16,447 bases of DNA from Akkermansia muciniphila. GTDB taxonomy: Bacteria > Pseudomonadota > Gammaproteobacteria > Burkholderiales > Burkholderiaceae_C. How positions within the stretch are numbered: the stretch's first letter is position 1; each line of letters opens with the position of its first letter. Shown here piece after piece: positions 1 through 6,470 of the stretch. Both the position numbers and the translations under genes were made by a program. The stretch is taken from positions 1 through 16,447 of the forward strand of contig CALPVM020000013.1 of assembly GCA_943327015.2 (NCBI GenBank), read 5' to 3'. The notes under the pieces were generated by a model, which saw only the letters and a list, made by a program, of their open reading frames with translations, had not been told where the DNA came from and searched no databases.

Positions 1-1
1 C

Positions 2-868
2 CTGCACACCAAAGTAGCCCAAATTGTGGCAGACGAACTTGGCATACCTCTAGAGCGCGTACTCTGCACCGCTAGTGATACCAGCAAAGTTCCTAACGCC
101 TCTGCGACCGCCGCCTCTGCCGGCACCGACCTCAATGGCCGTGCTGCGCAATTTGCAGCGCGCCATGTGCGCGACAATCTGGCCGCTTTTGTCTGCGGGC
201 TGGATGGCTGTGGTGCGGGTGCTATTCAATTCAAAAACGGGCAAGTACTATCGCCCAGCAACAGCCGCGCTTTTGATGACGTGGTAAAAATGGCCTACGC
301 CAACCGCATCCAACTTTGGAGCGATGGCTTTTACCGCACGCCCAAAATTCATTACGACAAAGCCACGCTCAGCGGCCGTCCGTTTTACTATTTCGCCTAC
401 GGTGCTGCCTGCACCGAAGTGGCTATCGACACCTTAACCGGTGAGAGCCGGGTACTTAAAGTAGACATCCTGCACGATGTAGGCCGGTCTATTAACCCCG
501 GCATCGACATCGGCCAAATAGAGGGAGGTTTTGTGCAGGGCATGGGTTGGCTCACCACCGAGCAACTGGTCTGGAACGACCAAGGCAAACTCACCACCCA
601 CGCCCCCAGCACCTACAAAATACCCACTGCCGGCGATGTACCGCCGCACTTTAAGGTAAGTTTGTGGCACGAACCCAACCGCGAGGACAATGTGTTTGGC
701 AGCAAAGCCGTTGGCGAGCCGCCATTTATGCTGGGCATTAGCGTATACGAGGCATTGCGTGATGCCATTGGCCATGCCCGAGGAGACCGATCATTGGTGC
801 ACCTTAAGGCTCCAGCAACCGCCGAACATGTATTGCAAGCTTTAAATTCAGCGCGGGCACACCAGTAA
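2..868 (+). CDS. xdhB: Xanthine dehydrogenase, molybdopterin-binding subunit (3' part only)
   Basis: The reading frame is open from the first full codon at position 2, so the gene starts outside the window and only about the last 289 residues are present. The product is the large molybdenum-cofactor subunit of xanthine dehydrogenase, which oxidises hypoxanthine and xanthine to urate in the cytoplasm. Counting from the GTG at 26, family motifs are visible: KVPNASATAASAGTDLNG (21-38), the cofactor-contacting segment GQIEGGFVQGMGW (163-175), and GSKAVGEPPF (225-234). E231 in the last motif aligns with the catalytic glutamate (bovine Glu1261). The C-terminus looks complete and ends in TAA. The gene overlaps the convergent gene at 848-1900 by 21 bp. 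No xdhC-type maturation gene follows on this strand. The related aldehyde oxidase family is less likely, because the motifs match bacterial XdhB closely. Confidence 0.93.
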   Translation: MHTKVAQIVADELGIPLERVLCTASDTSKVPNASATAASAGTDLNGRAAQFAARHVRDNLAAFVCGLDGCGAGAIQFKNGQVLSPSNSRAFDDVVKMAYANRIQLWSDGFYRTPKIHYDKATLSGRPFYYFAYGAACTEVAIDTLTGESRVLKVDILHDVGRSINPGIDIGQIEGGFVQGMGWLTTEQLVWNDQGKLTTHAPSTYKIPTAGDVPPHFKVSLWHEPNREDNVFGSKAVGEPPFMLGISVYEALRDAIGHARGDRSLVHLKAPATAEHVLQALNSARAHQ

Positions 869-1900
869 AAAGTCTTCAAACACCTGGCTCAGAATCAATC
901 GATTGCCCAACACCACAGCGGTGCTGGCTGCAGATATTTGTGTGCCATCGTTGGCGTAAATTTTCTGCACCTGCTGATTGGCCAAATTGATTTTCATAAT
1001 CTGCGATGGCGATTTTTGACCTGGTGATACCAAATGCATCAAGAAGCGCGCTACCGAAGGATGTACCGCCACCAGCATATTGCCCTGCTCGTCCAATTCT
1101 AGATTGTCCGGCCCATGCTCCACGTTAATTCGCGCCACTTCCAGCAAATCTGTGGCACCTTGCTCGGTCTTAATAATCTCGTACTTCACAACCGCATTCT
1201 CAAAAAAGGCGGATCGGTACACGTACTCCTTATCACCCTCTTTACGCAGCAAAACTCCATTACCCGATGCCACCGGACGACCGATATAAGTCCACGCTTT
1301 ACCATCAAAATAGCTTAGCAAAGAGGTTTTATTTTTCAGTGCATCATCCATAGTGCGCTGATAACCTTTGGCAGCGGCATGGTCATTAGAGACAAAAATC
1401 CGTCCATCTAGGGTTGCGTGTACATCATTCGGGCTTACCAGCTTCGGGCTTTTAAGGGTTTGGATGTGGTTAAAGTTAAGTCCGACACCTTCAAACACCT
1501 CAATGGTGTGCATCTCGGCATCGCCATCCAACAAAGGGTGAGAAATTACATACAGCCGCTCTTTACCACTCGGCAGCTCGACCAAGCTCATACCATGGGG
1601 CTTAAAGTGGGGCGGGTACTGCACATTCAACGCAAGGGGCTTGAGTTCGGCGTCGGGCTTATTCAAGTCTATGGCAAAAAGCTTTCCGGTTTCTTCGGCA
1701 TTGCGCCGGTTATGGCTTGACACATATAACCATTTTTTACTGCGGTTCAGCGCTACATCTTCCGGACCCGGCATACCATGCACTTTTACACACACTTTGG
1801 GAGCCTGCAAAGGCAAGGCATTGGATGACCAAGCACTGGCTGAAGCAAAATACCCGAACAGCAATGATGTAAAAAAATTAAAAAAAGCGTGTTGTCTCAT
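848..1900 (-). CDS. Exported paraoxonase/arylesterase-like beta-propeller hydrolase
   Basis: A 350-residue protein resembling the paraoxonase (PON)/arylesterase family, calcium-dependent six-bladed propellers that hydrolyse lactones and aryl esters. I chose the ATG at 1900 because it directly precedes a signal-peptide-like stretch (MRQHAFFNFF, then a hydrophobic core ending FASASA at about residue 23). A GTG at 1930 would add ten residues before it. Aligned by eye to human PON1, the calcium ligands appear conserved: E47-D48 in GPEDVAL, N158 in SPNDVHA, N214 in GNGVLL, and D265-N266 in GPDNLELD. The PON1 histidine dyad (His115, His134) corresponds to H102 in PHGMSL and H121 in VISHPL. So the active-site set looks intact, although the substrate is unknown. 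The protein probably acts in the periplasm or outside the cell. The gene lies 48 bp downstream of a co-directional Crp/Fnr-type regulator and overlaps xdhB tail to tail. A more general SMP-30/gluconolactonase-like assignment is the main alternative. Confidence 0.75.
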   Translation of the reverse strand: MRQHAFFNFFTSLLFGYFASASAWSSNALPLQAPKVCVKVHGMPGPEDVALNRSKKWLYVSSHNRRNAEETGKLFAIDLNKPDAELKPLALNVQYPPHFKPHGMSLVELPSGKERLYVISHPLLDGDAEMHTIEVFEGVGLNFNHIQTLKSPKLVSPNDVHATLDGRIFVSNDHAAAKGYQRTMDDALKNKTSLLSYFDGKAWTYIGRPVASGNGVLLRKEGDKEYVYRSAFFENAVVKYEIIKTEQGATDLLEVARINVEHGPDNLELDEQGNMLVAVHPSVARFLMHLVSPGQKSPSQIMKINLANQQVQKIYANDGTQISAASTAVVLGNRLILSQVFEDFLLVCPR

Positions 1901-1919
1901 TGTGCAATAACACCAGAGA

Positions 1920-1943
1920 GTTAATAACACCGACTATATTAAC
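1920..1943. repeat. Short inverted repeat between regulator gene and paraoxonase-like gene
   Basis: GTTAATA (1920-1926) and TATTAAC (1937-1943) form a perfect 7-bp inverted repeat with a 10-base spacer. It sits 19 bp upstream of the chosen ATG (1900) of the paraoxonase-like gene and just below the stop codon of the regulator gene (1949). It is AT-rich with no following T-run, so a terminator is unlikely. An operator or promoter element for the downstream gene is possible but unproven. Confidence 0.35.
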
Positions 1944-1948
1944 CCAGC

Positions 1949-2596
1949 TCAAGCTCCCGCTAAAGAGCGCAAACCCGTAGGATCCACTAAATTCACTACC
2001 CGGCCTGACCCACTAATTAACCTGCGCTCACGCAAATGGCGCAAAGCACGCGATAACGTCTCGGGCGCAATACCCAATTGTGCAGCAATCATGCGCTTGC
2101 GCTGCAAAAACATGACCGAGCAAGCGCCTTTTTCTGAAGTTTGCGCATGGCTCAACAACCACTCTGCACAACGTGCCTCAGCATCTTTAGCTACACGGCT
2201 GATGGCCAACTCCCATTGTTGCCGATGCGCCCGCGCCATATCCTGCAGCAAGTTTTGCAGCCCCAAACTTGCACCAATAGCCATTCCTACAAATTCTGGT
2301 AACGCAACTTGACGCAGCGTCATACTGGTTTGCGCCACCGCATCCACCAAACTTGGCAATCCTAACACTGCATCTCCTGCCTCCAACCACCCAGGTACAT
2401 CCACTAACGCCAACTGGTGTTCCAGCAGCGCACCCGGCTCCTTGTCGGCTTTACCCGAGCCCAACCCCAGCACCACCGTACCTGTTTCAATATAGTACAC
2501 ATTGCGCGACACCACGCCACGCTCTAACAGCACGGTACCAGGCCGCACCTGCACCAACGGGCTGGATAAAGTTAGTAAAGTAGTTGCTTCAGTCAT
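1949..2596 (-). CDS. Crp/Fnr-family transcriptional regulator without iron-sulfur cysteines
   Basis: A 215-residue regulator with an N-terminal cyclic-nucleotide-type beta-roll (about 14-105), a dimerisation helix (about 108-135) and a C-terminal winged helix-turn-helix (about 165-195). The recognition helix reads APETLSRALRHL; its E179, S182 and R183 match the E-x-x-S-R set that Fnr uses to read TTGAT half-sites. Only two cysteines occur (C143, C159) and there is no N-terminal cysteine cluster, so oxygen sensing through a 4Fe-4S cluster as in Fnr is not expected. The effector is unknown. The start is uncertain. ATG at 2596 has GGAGG (2598-2602) only one base away, an unusually short spacing. 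An in-frame TTG at 2644 lacks a Shine-Dalgarno and would overlap the Fnr-like site at 2631-2644, so I prefer the ATG. The gene probably regulates itself, and possibly the co-directional hydrolase gene 48 bp downstream. Confidence 0.88.
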   Translation of the reverse strand: MTEATTLLTLSSPLVQVRPGTVLLERGVVSRNVYYIETGTVVLGLGSGKADKEPGALLEHQLALVDVPGWLEAGDAVLGLPSLVDAVAQTSMTLRQVALPEFVGMAIGASLGLQNLLQDMARAHRQQWELAISRVAKDAEARCAEWLLSHAQTSEKGACSVMFLQRKRMIAAQLGIAPETLSRALRHLRERRLISGSGRVVNLVDPTGLRSLAGA

Positions 2597-2630
2597 GCCT
2601 CCACTATGGCCCGAACGCAAACCGCCAGTT

Positions 2631-2644
2631 TTGCGCGAGATCAA
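2631..2644. promoter_or_regulatory. Candidate Fnr-type binding site
   Basis: The sequence TTGCG-CGAG-ATCAA matches the Fnr consensus TTGAT-N4-ATCAA at 8 of 10 defined positions, with one perfect half-site. It lies 34 bp upstream of the ATG of the Fnr-like regulator and about 90 bp upstream of the divergent ispB start. The regulator's recognition helix carries the Fnr-type E-x-x-S-R residues, so the site could serve autoregulation. This is based on eye matching only; chance occurrence is not excluded. Confidence 0.4.
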
Positions 2645-2699
2645 TAAAAAGCATGATTACTGGAATGCATGCAAGAGCCGTTTTGTTACAGCAAAGATT

Positions 2700-2705
2700 T
2701 ATAAT
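2700..2705 (+). promoter_or_regulatory. Candidate -10 element for ispB
   Basis: A perfect TATAAT lies 29 bp upstream of the TTG start of ispB in the AT-rich gap between the divergent regulator and ispB. No good -35 hexamer is found at 16-18 bp spacing; TTGTTA at 2683-2688 is only 11 bp away. The promoter assignment is therefore tentative. Confidence 0.3.
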
Positions 2706-2734
2706 ATGCCTATACATAATAATGGTTTAACGTC

Positions 2735-3718
2735 TTGCAAGCACAACACTCCAACGCATCTTCCGGCCTCACTTTTTTAGAGCCCGACATGCTTCAGGTT
2801 AACCGGGTCATCCAACAGCGCCTAAGCTCCGAAGTCCCCCTCGTTAGCACCATTTCCGACTACATCATCGCAGCCGGCGGCAAGCGGTTGCGCCCGGTGC
2901 TTTTGTTGCTTTGCTGTGGCGCATTGGGCTACCAAGGCGATCAGCGTTTTAACATGGCCGCCGTAGTGGAATTTATCCACACCGCCACCTTATTGCATGA
3001 CGATGTTGTTGATGAATCCGAAATGCGCAGGGGCAACGCCACCGCCAACGCTCGTTTTGGCAACCCTGCCAGTGTATTGGTAGGAGACTTTTTATACTCC
3101 CGCGCCTTCCAGATGATGGTAGAAGCCAACAACATGCGCATCATGCAGGTATTGGCCGAGGCCACTAATGTGATTGCCGAAGGCGAAGTCATGCAACTGA
3201 TGAACATGCACAACCCCCACCTGGACGAGGCCGGGTATCTGCAAGTCATCCGTTCCAAAACGGCCAAATTATTTGAAGCCAGTGCGCGCGTAGGCGCCAT
3301 CCTTGCTGGAGCTGACACCGCTACTGAACAAGCCTGCGCCAGCTACGGCCAGGCACTGGGTACCGCATTTCAAGTCATTGATGATGTACTCGACTACGCT
3401 GGCAACACCACTGTACTGGGCAAAAACCTCGGCGACGACCTGCGCGAAGGTAAAACCACCTTACCCCTGATCGTTGCCATGCAACGCGGCACTCCAGATG
3501 ATCGCGCCACTATCCAGCAAGCCATCGAAAATGGCGACCTGAGCATGCTTGAGCGTATCAGCGCCATCATTCAACGTACCGGCGCTCTTGATGCCGCTCG
3601 CGAAGCCGCCCAATCCGAAGCCCGCATCGCGATCGCTGCAGCTCAAATGCTGCCAGCAAGCGCGCACACTGACTGCTTGGTACAATTAGCGTCCCAATTG
3701 TTACAACGCAATCATTAG
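2735..3718 (+). CDS. ispB: Octaprenyl diphosphate synthase (long-chain trans-prenyltransferase)
   Basis: This enzyme extends farnesyl diphosphate with isopentenyl diphosphate units to make the polyprenyl tail of ubiquinone in the cytoplasm. The sequence is a full-length (327-residue) all-helical prenyl synthase. It has the substrate-binding GGKRLRP (48-54), the first aspartate-rich motif DDVVD (89-93), the second DDVLD (216-220), and the intervening GEVMQLMN and KTAKLFEASA segments. The small residue A84, five positions before the first motif, fits a long-chain product. Exact chain length (C40 expected) cannot be read from sequence. The start is TTG at 2735 because the 18 residues before the first ATG (2789) match the N-terminal extent of E. 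coli IspB, and no other start codon lies in frame. There is no clear Shine-Dalgarno. The gene is divergent from the Crp/Fnr regulator and ends 16 bp from convergent rfbC. Confidence 0.93.
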   Translation: MQAQHSNASSGLTFLEPDMLQVNRVIQQRLSSEVPLVSTISDYIIAAGGKRLRPVLLLLCCGALGYQGDQRFNMAAVVEFIHTATLLHDDVVDESEMRRGNATANARFGNPASVLVGDFLYSRAFQMMVEANNMRIMQVLAEATNVIAEGEVMQLMNMHNPHLDEAGYLQVIRSKTAKLFEASARVGAILAGADTATEQACASYGQALGTAFQVIDDVLDYAGNTTVLGKNLGDDLREGKTTLPLIVAMQRGTPDDRATIQQAIENGDLSMLERISAIIQRTGALDAAREAAQSEARIAIAAAQMLPASAHTDCLVQLASQLLQRNH

Positions 3719-3734
3719 ACAAACGGGGTATTGC

Positions 3735-4295
3735 TTATATCCCACCCTCAAACACGTCTGCTTGCACCAATGTTTTAGCAGCGGCATCTTTGGCCGCCAA
3801 CTGTGGCGCATCTTGCAAAGGCCACACAATCCCTAAAGCTGGGTCACTCCACAACAAGCTGCGCTCATGCGCCGGATACCAATAGTCAGTGGTTTTGTAC
3901 AAAAACTCAGCTGATTCACTAGTCACCATAAAACCATGGGCAAATCCCGGAGGAATCCACAACTGCCTAGAATTATCTGCAGAAAGCTCCACCCCCACCC
4001 ACTTTCCAAAACGCGGCGAAGATCGGCGAATATCCACCACCACATCAAACACCGCCCCCTGAGTTACCCGCACCAATTTACCCAGCGGATGCTGAATCTG
4101 ATAATGCAGCCCACGCAACACGCCTTTTACAGAGCGACTATGGTTGTCCTGCACAAACTGCACATCCAAGCCCGTTGCAGTTACAAAATCACGCTGGTTA
4201 AAGCTCTCGTAAAAAAAGCCACGTGCATCACCAAAAACCTTAGGTTCAAGCACTAGCACTTCTGGCAGAGCAGTAGGAGTAACGGTAAACGGCAT
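3735..4295 (-). CDS. rfbC: dTDP-4-dehydrorhamnose 3,5-epimerase
   Basis: This cupin-fold epimerase acts on dTDP-4-keto-6-deoxyglucose, the third step of dTDP-L-rhamnose synthesis for lipopolysaccharide or other surface glycans. With the ATG at 4295 the protein is 186 residues, the usual family length; an upstream in-frame start at 4355 would add 20 residues outside the family. Matches to the Salmonella enzyme are strong: LEPKVFGDARGFFYESFNQ (16-34), VQDNHSRS (48-55), VLRGLHYQ (59-66) and QLWIPPGFAHGF (111-122). H64 corresponds to the catalytic His63. D170 in LAAKDAAA matches Asp170, and Y133 is conserved. The usual partners rfbA, rfbB and rfbD are not adjacent. The gene stands alone between ispB (convergent) and dapA (divergent, 98 bp away). 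Confidence 0.95.
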   Translation of the reverse strand: MPFTVTPTALPEVLVLEPKVFGDARGFFYESFNQRDFVTATGLDVQFVQDNHSRSVKGVLRGLHYQIQHPLGKLVRVTQGAVFDVVVDIRRSSPRFGKWVGVELSADNSRQLWIPPGFAHGFMVTSESAEFLYKTTDYWYPAHERSLLWSDPALGIVWPLQDAPQLAAKDAAAKTLVQADVFEGGI

Positions 4296-4359
4296 ACATA
4301 TCAGCCCAAGGGCAGAGTTACAAATTTCAAACAAAGCGCACAAAACAGGATGCACTATC

Positions 4360-4378
4360 GGTAAAATGGTAGTTTACC
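4360..4378. repeat. Inverted repeat upstream of dapA
   Basis: GGTAAA (4360-4365) and TTTACC (4373-4378) form a perfect 6-bp inverted repeat around a 7-base spacer, 15 bp before the dapA ATG. The left arm includes TAAAAT (4362-4367), a -10-like hexamer, though no convincing -35 is seen. It could be an operator in the rfbC/dapA divergent region, a small mRNA hairpin, or chance. Confidence 0.3.
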
Positions 4379-4393
4379 TTTCAAACGGCAACC

Positions 4394-5287
4394 ATGAACG
4401 CACCATCCGCATTTATCAAAGGCAGCATCGTAGCTTTGGTCACACCTATGCTGGACGATGGCTCGGTAGACTACTCAGCCTTGCGTAAGCTGATAGACTG
4501 GCACATTGCCGAAGGTACCGACTGCATTGGGGTGGTCGGAACCACAGGCGAATCTCCCACCGTGAGCGTAGAAGAACACTGCGAGATCATTCGGGTAGCA
4601 GTGGAACAGGCCGCCAAGCGCGTACCCATCATGGCGGGTTGTGGGGCCAACTCCACCAAAGAAGCTATAGCACTGGCGCATTTTGCCAAAAAAGTAGGCG
4701 CAGACTGCCAACTGCAAGTCGTACCTTACTACAACAAACCCACCCAAGAGGGTCAATACCAGCACTTTAAAGCAATTGCAGAAGCCGTCGATTTACCGGT
4801 TATTTTGTATAACGTCCCTGGACGTACCGTAGCCGACATGGCGCACGACACAGTGCTACGTCTGGCACAAATCCCTGGCATTGTGGGCATTAAAGAAGCT
4901 ACCGGCAACCTAGAGCGAGCCCAATGGCTGATTAAAGAAGCGCCGCAGGGCTTTGCAATCTACTCAGGAGACGATCCCACTGCCGTGGCACTCATGCTGT
5001 GTGGTGGTCATGGTAACGTGAGTGTTACAGCCAACGTTGCACCTCGCTTAATGCACGAACTTTGCGTTGCCGCCATGGCAGGCAATGTGCAAAAAGCAAT
5101 GCAAATACAAATGCAGCTCATGCCCCTGCACAAAACACTTTTTATCGAATCCAACCCCATTCCCGTCAAATGGGCAGTAGCGCGTATGGGGCACTGCGGT
5201 AACTACCTTCGTTTACCACTTACACCACTCACCCCTGACAACCAAACTCAGCTTACGCGTGTAATGCAATCCACAGGCCTGATTTAA
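4394..5287 (+). CDS. dapA: 4-hydroxy-tetrahydrodipicolinate synthase
   Basis: This enzyme condenses pyruvate with aspartate semialdehyde, the first committed step of the diaminopimelate/lysine pathway, in the cytoplasm. The 297-residue TIM-barrel protein carries the full catalytic set in E. coli register plus six: T50 and T51 in VVGTTGESPT, Y113 in PYYNKPTQEG, Y139 in ILYNVPGRT, R144 in the same motif, and the Schiff-base lysine K167 in GIKEATGN. The SGDD motif (191-194) is also present. The ATG at 4394 gives the normal N-terminus (IKGSIVALVTPM), although no strong Shine-Dalgarno precedes it. A small inverted repeat lies just upstream. bamC follows after 25 bp on the same strand, so the two probably share a transcript, as in many proteobacteria. 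Confidence 0.97.
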   Translation: MNAPSAFIKGSIVALVTPMLDDGSVDYSALRKLIDWHIAEGTDCIGVVGTTGESPTVSVEEHCEIIRVAVEQAAKRVPIMAGCGANSTKEAIALAHFAKKVGADCQLQVVPYYNKPTQEGQYQHFKAIAEAVDLPVILYNVPGRTVADMAHDTVLRLAQIPGIVGIKEATGNLERAQWLIKEAPQGFAIYSGDDPTAVALMLCGGHGNVSVTANVAPRLMHELCVAAMAGNVQKAMQIQMQLMPLHKTLFIESNPIPVKWAVARMGHCGNYLRLPLTPLTPDNQTQLTRVMQSTGLI

Positions 5288-5312
5288 CACCAAACTTCCA
5301 CGAGACACCCCA

Positions 5313-6392
5313 GTGAAAACCACCTCCAAATTTGCGCTCATCAGCATCGTGTTACTGCTTTCAGCTTGCTCCGTGCTCGAATCTGACAAGGTTGATTACC
5401 GCAGCACTGCAAAAGCCCCCTCCTTGGTGGTACCGCCTGATTTAACCCAACTATCCAAAGACACACGATATACCGTAATTGATGGTGGTGTTTCTGCATC
5501 GGGCATTAAATCAGGACAATTAGCAAGCAACCTCGCACCGGTGGCCGCCTTGGCTTTGGGCGACGTCCGCATCGAGCGCGCCGGAAATCAGCGTTGGCTG
5601 GTCATTAACCGTCCGGCAGAAAAACTGTGGGAGCCCGTAAAAGACTTCTGGCAGGAAAACGGTTTTTTATTGGCCATGGATCAAAGCAGTTTAGGCATTA
5701 TGGAAACCGATTGGGCTGAAAATCGCGCCAAAATTCCACAGGACATGCTTCGTTCAGCCCTTGGAACACTATTGGACTCCCTCTACTCAACCCCAGAGCG
5801 CGATAAATTCCGTACCCGTCTTGAACGCAATGCAGATGGCAACACCGAAATATACATTAGCCACCGAGGGATGATGGAGGTTTATACTTCCGAAGCAAAA
5901 AACCAAACGGTATGGCAACCTCGACCTGCTGATGCCGAACTAGAGGCAGAATTTTTGCGCCGTTTAATGATCAAACTCGGCGCGACACCAGAACAAACAA
6001 AAATGGTAGCGGCAGCTACTGCAGCCCCCACGACATCCAAAGTCATTGATGTCAATGGCCAACCTGCCGTAAACATTGATGAAGGATTTGATCGCGCATG
6101 GCGACGCGTTGGCTTAGCGCTAGACCGGACCGGCTTCACCGTTGAAGACCGCGACCGCAATAAGGGCATTTACTTTGTGCGTTATGTAGCGTCTACCGAT
6201 AATGCTGAAGCTGGTTTTTTCAACAAAATCTTTAGCAGCACATCCAAAACCAATTCCGCCAGCAAATTCCAGATATTGCTTAAGAGTCAAGCAAACATTA
6301 CCACAGTAACGGTTCAAGATGAGTCCGGCAAACCTGATTCATCAGCTGCAGCGCAAAGAATTGTCAAAGTTCTGGCTGAAGACATCAAGTAA
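5313..6392 (+). CDS. bamC: Outer membrane assembly lipoprotein BamC
   Basis: A 359-residue lipoprotein component of the BAM complex, which inserts beta-barrel proteins into the outer membrane. The GTG start at 5313 (with GAGA at 5302-5305) gives a lipoprotein signal: MKTTSK, a hydrophobic run, then the lipobox LLSAC with C19 as the lipidated residue. Ser at +2 fits outer-membrane sorting. An extended, probably unstructured N-terminal stretch follows (KVDYRS to LVVPPDLTQLS, about 25-48), as in E. coli BamC, where this segment contacts BamD. Two helix-grip-like domains then follow (about 88-210 and 240-355), the second starting near VNIDEGFDRAWRRVG. Assignment rests on this architecture and on the position directly behind dapA. 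Overall sequence conservation of BamC is low, so recognition is firm but not motif-based. Confidence 0.88.
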   Translation: MKTTSKFALISIVLLLSACSVLESDKVDYRSTAKAPSLVVPPDLTQLSKDTRYTVIDGGVSASGIKSGQLASNLAPVAALALGDVRIERAGNQRWLVINRPAEKLWEPVKDFWQENGFLLAMDQSSLGIMETDWAENRAKIPQDMLRSALGTLLDSLYSTPERDKFRTRLERNADGNTEIYISHRGMMEVYTSEAKNQTVWQPRPADAELEAEFLRRLMIKLGATPEQTKMVAAATAAPTTSKVIDVNGQPAVNIDEGFDRAWRRVGLALDRTGFTVEDRDRNKGIYFVRYVASTDNAEAGFFNKIFSSTSKTNSASKFQILLKSQANITTVTVQDESGKPDSSAAAQRIVKVLAEDIK

Positions 6393-6401
6393 TTAACCAC
6401 A

Positions 6402-6420
6402 CCGCTCAAAGCGGGTTTCT
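6402..6420 (+). terminator. Weak candidate terminator after bamC
   Basis: CCGCT (6402-6406) and AGCGG (6410-6414) form a 5-bp GC-rich stem with a CAA loop ten bases after the bamC stop, followed by GTTTCT. The stem is short and the T-run is broken, so termination may be partial. Confidence 0.4.
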
Positions 6421-6431
6421 AATTGTTGTAA

Positions 6432-6465
6432 TTTCTCCTATGATATGCATACATCATAGGAGAAA
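6432..6465 (+). promoter_or_regulatory. Perfect 13-bp hairpin burying the gdhA ribosome binding site
   Basis: TTTCTCCTATGAT (6432-6444) and ATCATAGGAGAAA (6453-6465) are perfect reverse complements separated by an 8-base loop, ATGCATAC. The right arm contains the gdhA Shine-Dalgarno AGGAG (6458-6462), eight bases before the ATG at 6471. If transcribed, the anti-Shine-Dalgarno arm would pair with it and block initiation. ATGCAT (6445-6450) in the loop is self-complementary. The left arm also contains TATGAT (6439-6444), a -10-like hexamer. So the element could instead be a DNA operator overlapping the promoter, in which case the left arm would not be in the mRNA. Structure is directly visible; function is inference. 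Confidence 0.65.
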
Positions 6466-6470
6466 ACAGC

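Noticed and set aside
434..775. 113-codon open frame on the minus strand
   Set aside because: It lies wholly inside xdhB, has no recognisable motif, and xdhB has clear catalytic signatures in the opposite strand.
2683..2705. TTGTTA and TATAAT as a complete ispB promoter
   Set aside because: The spacing between the hexamers is 11 bp, too short for a sigma-70 promoter; only the -10 element was kept, at low confidence.
3719..3734. Possible bidirectional terminator between ispB and rfbC
   Set aside because: The GGGGTAT...ATATCCC stretch does not form a consistent stem and has no T-run.
6445..6459. Four-codon upstream frame (ATG CAT ACA TCA TAG) in the gdhA hairpin, ending on the Shine-Dalgarno
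   Set aside because: It has no ribosome site of its own, and its sequence follows from the inverted repeat, so I see no evidence that it is translated.
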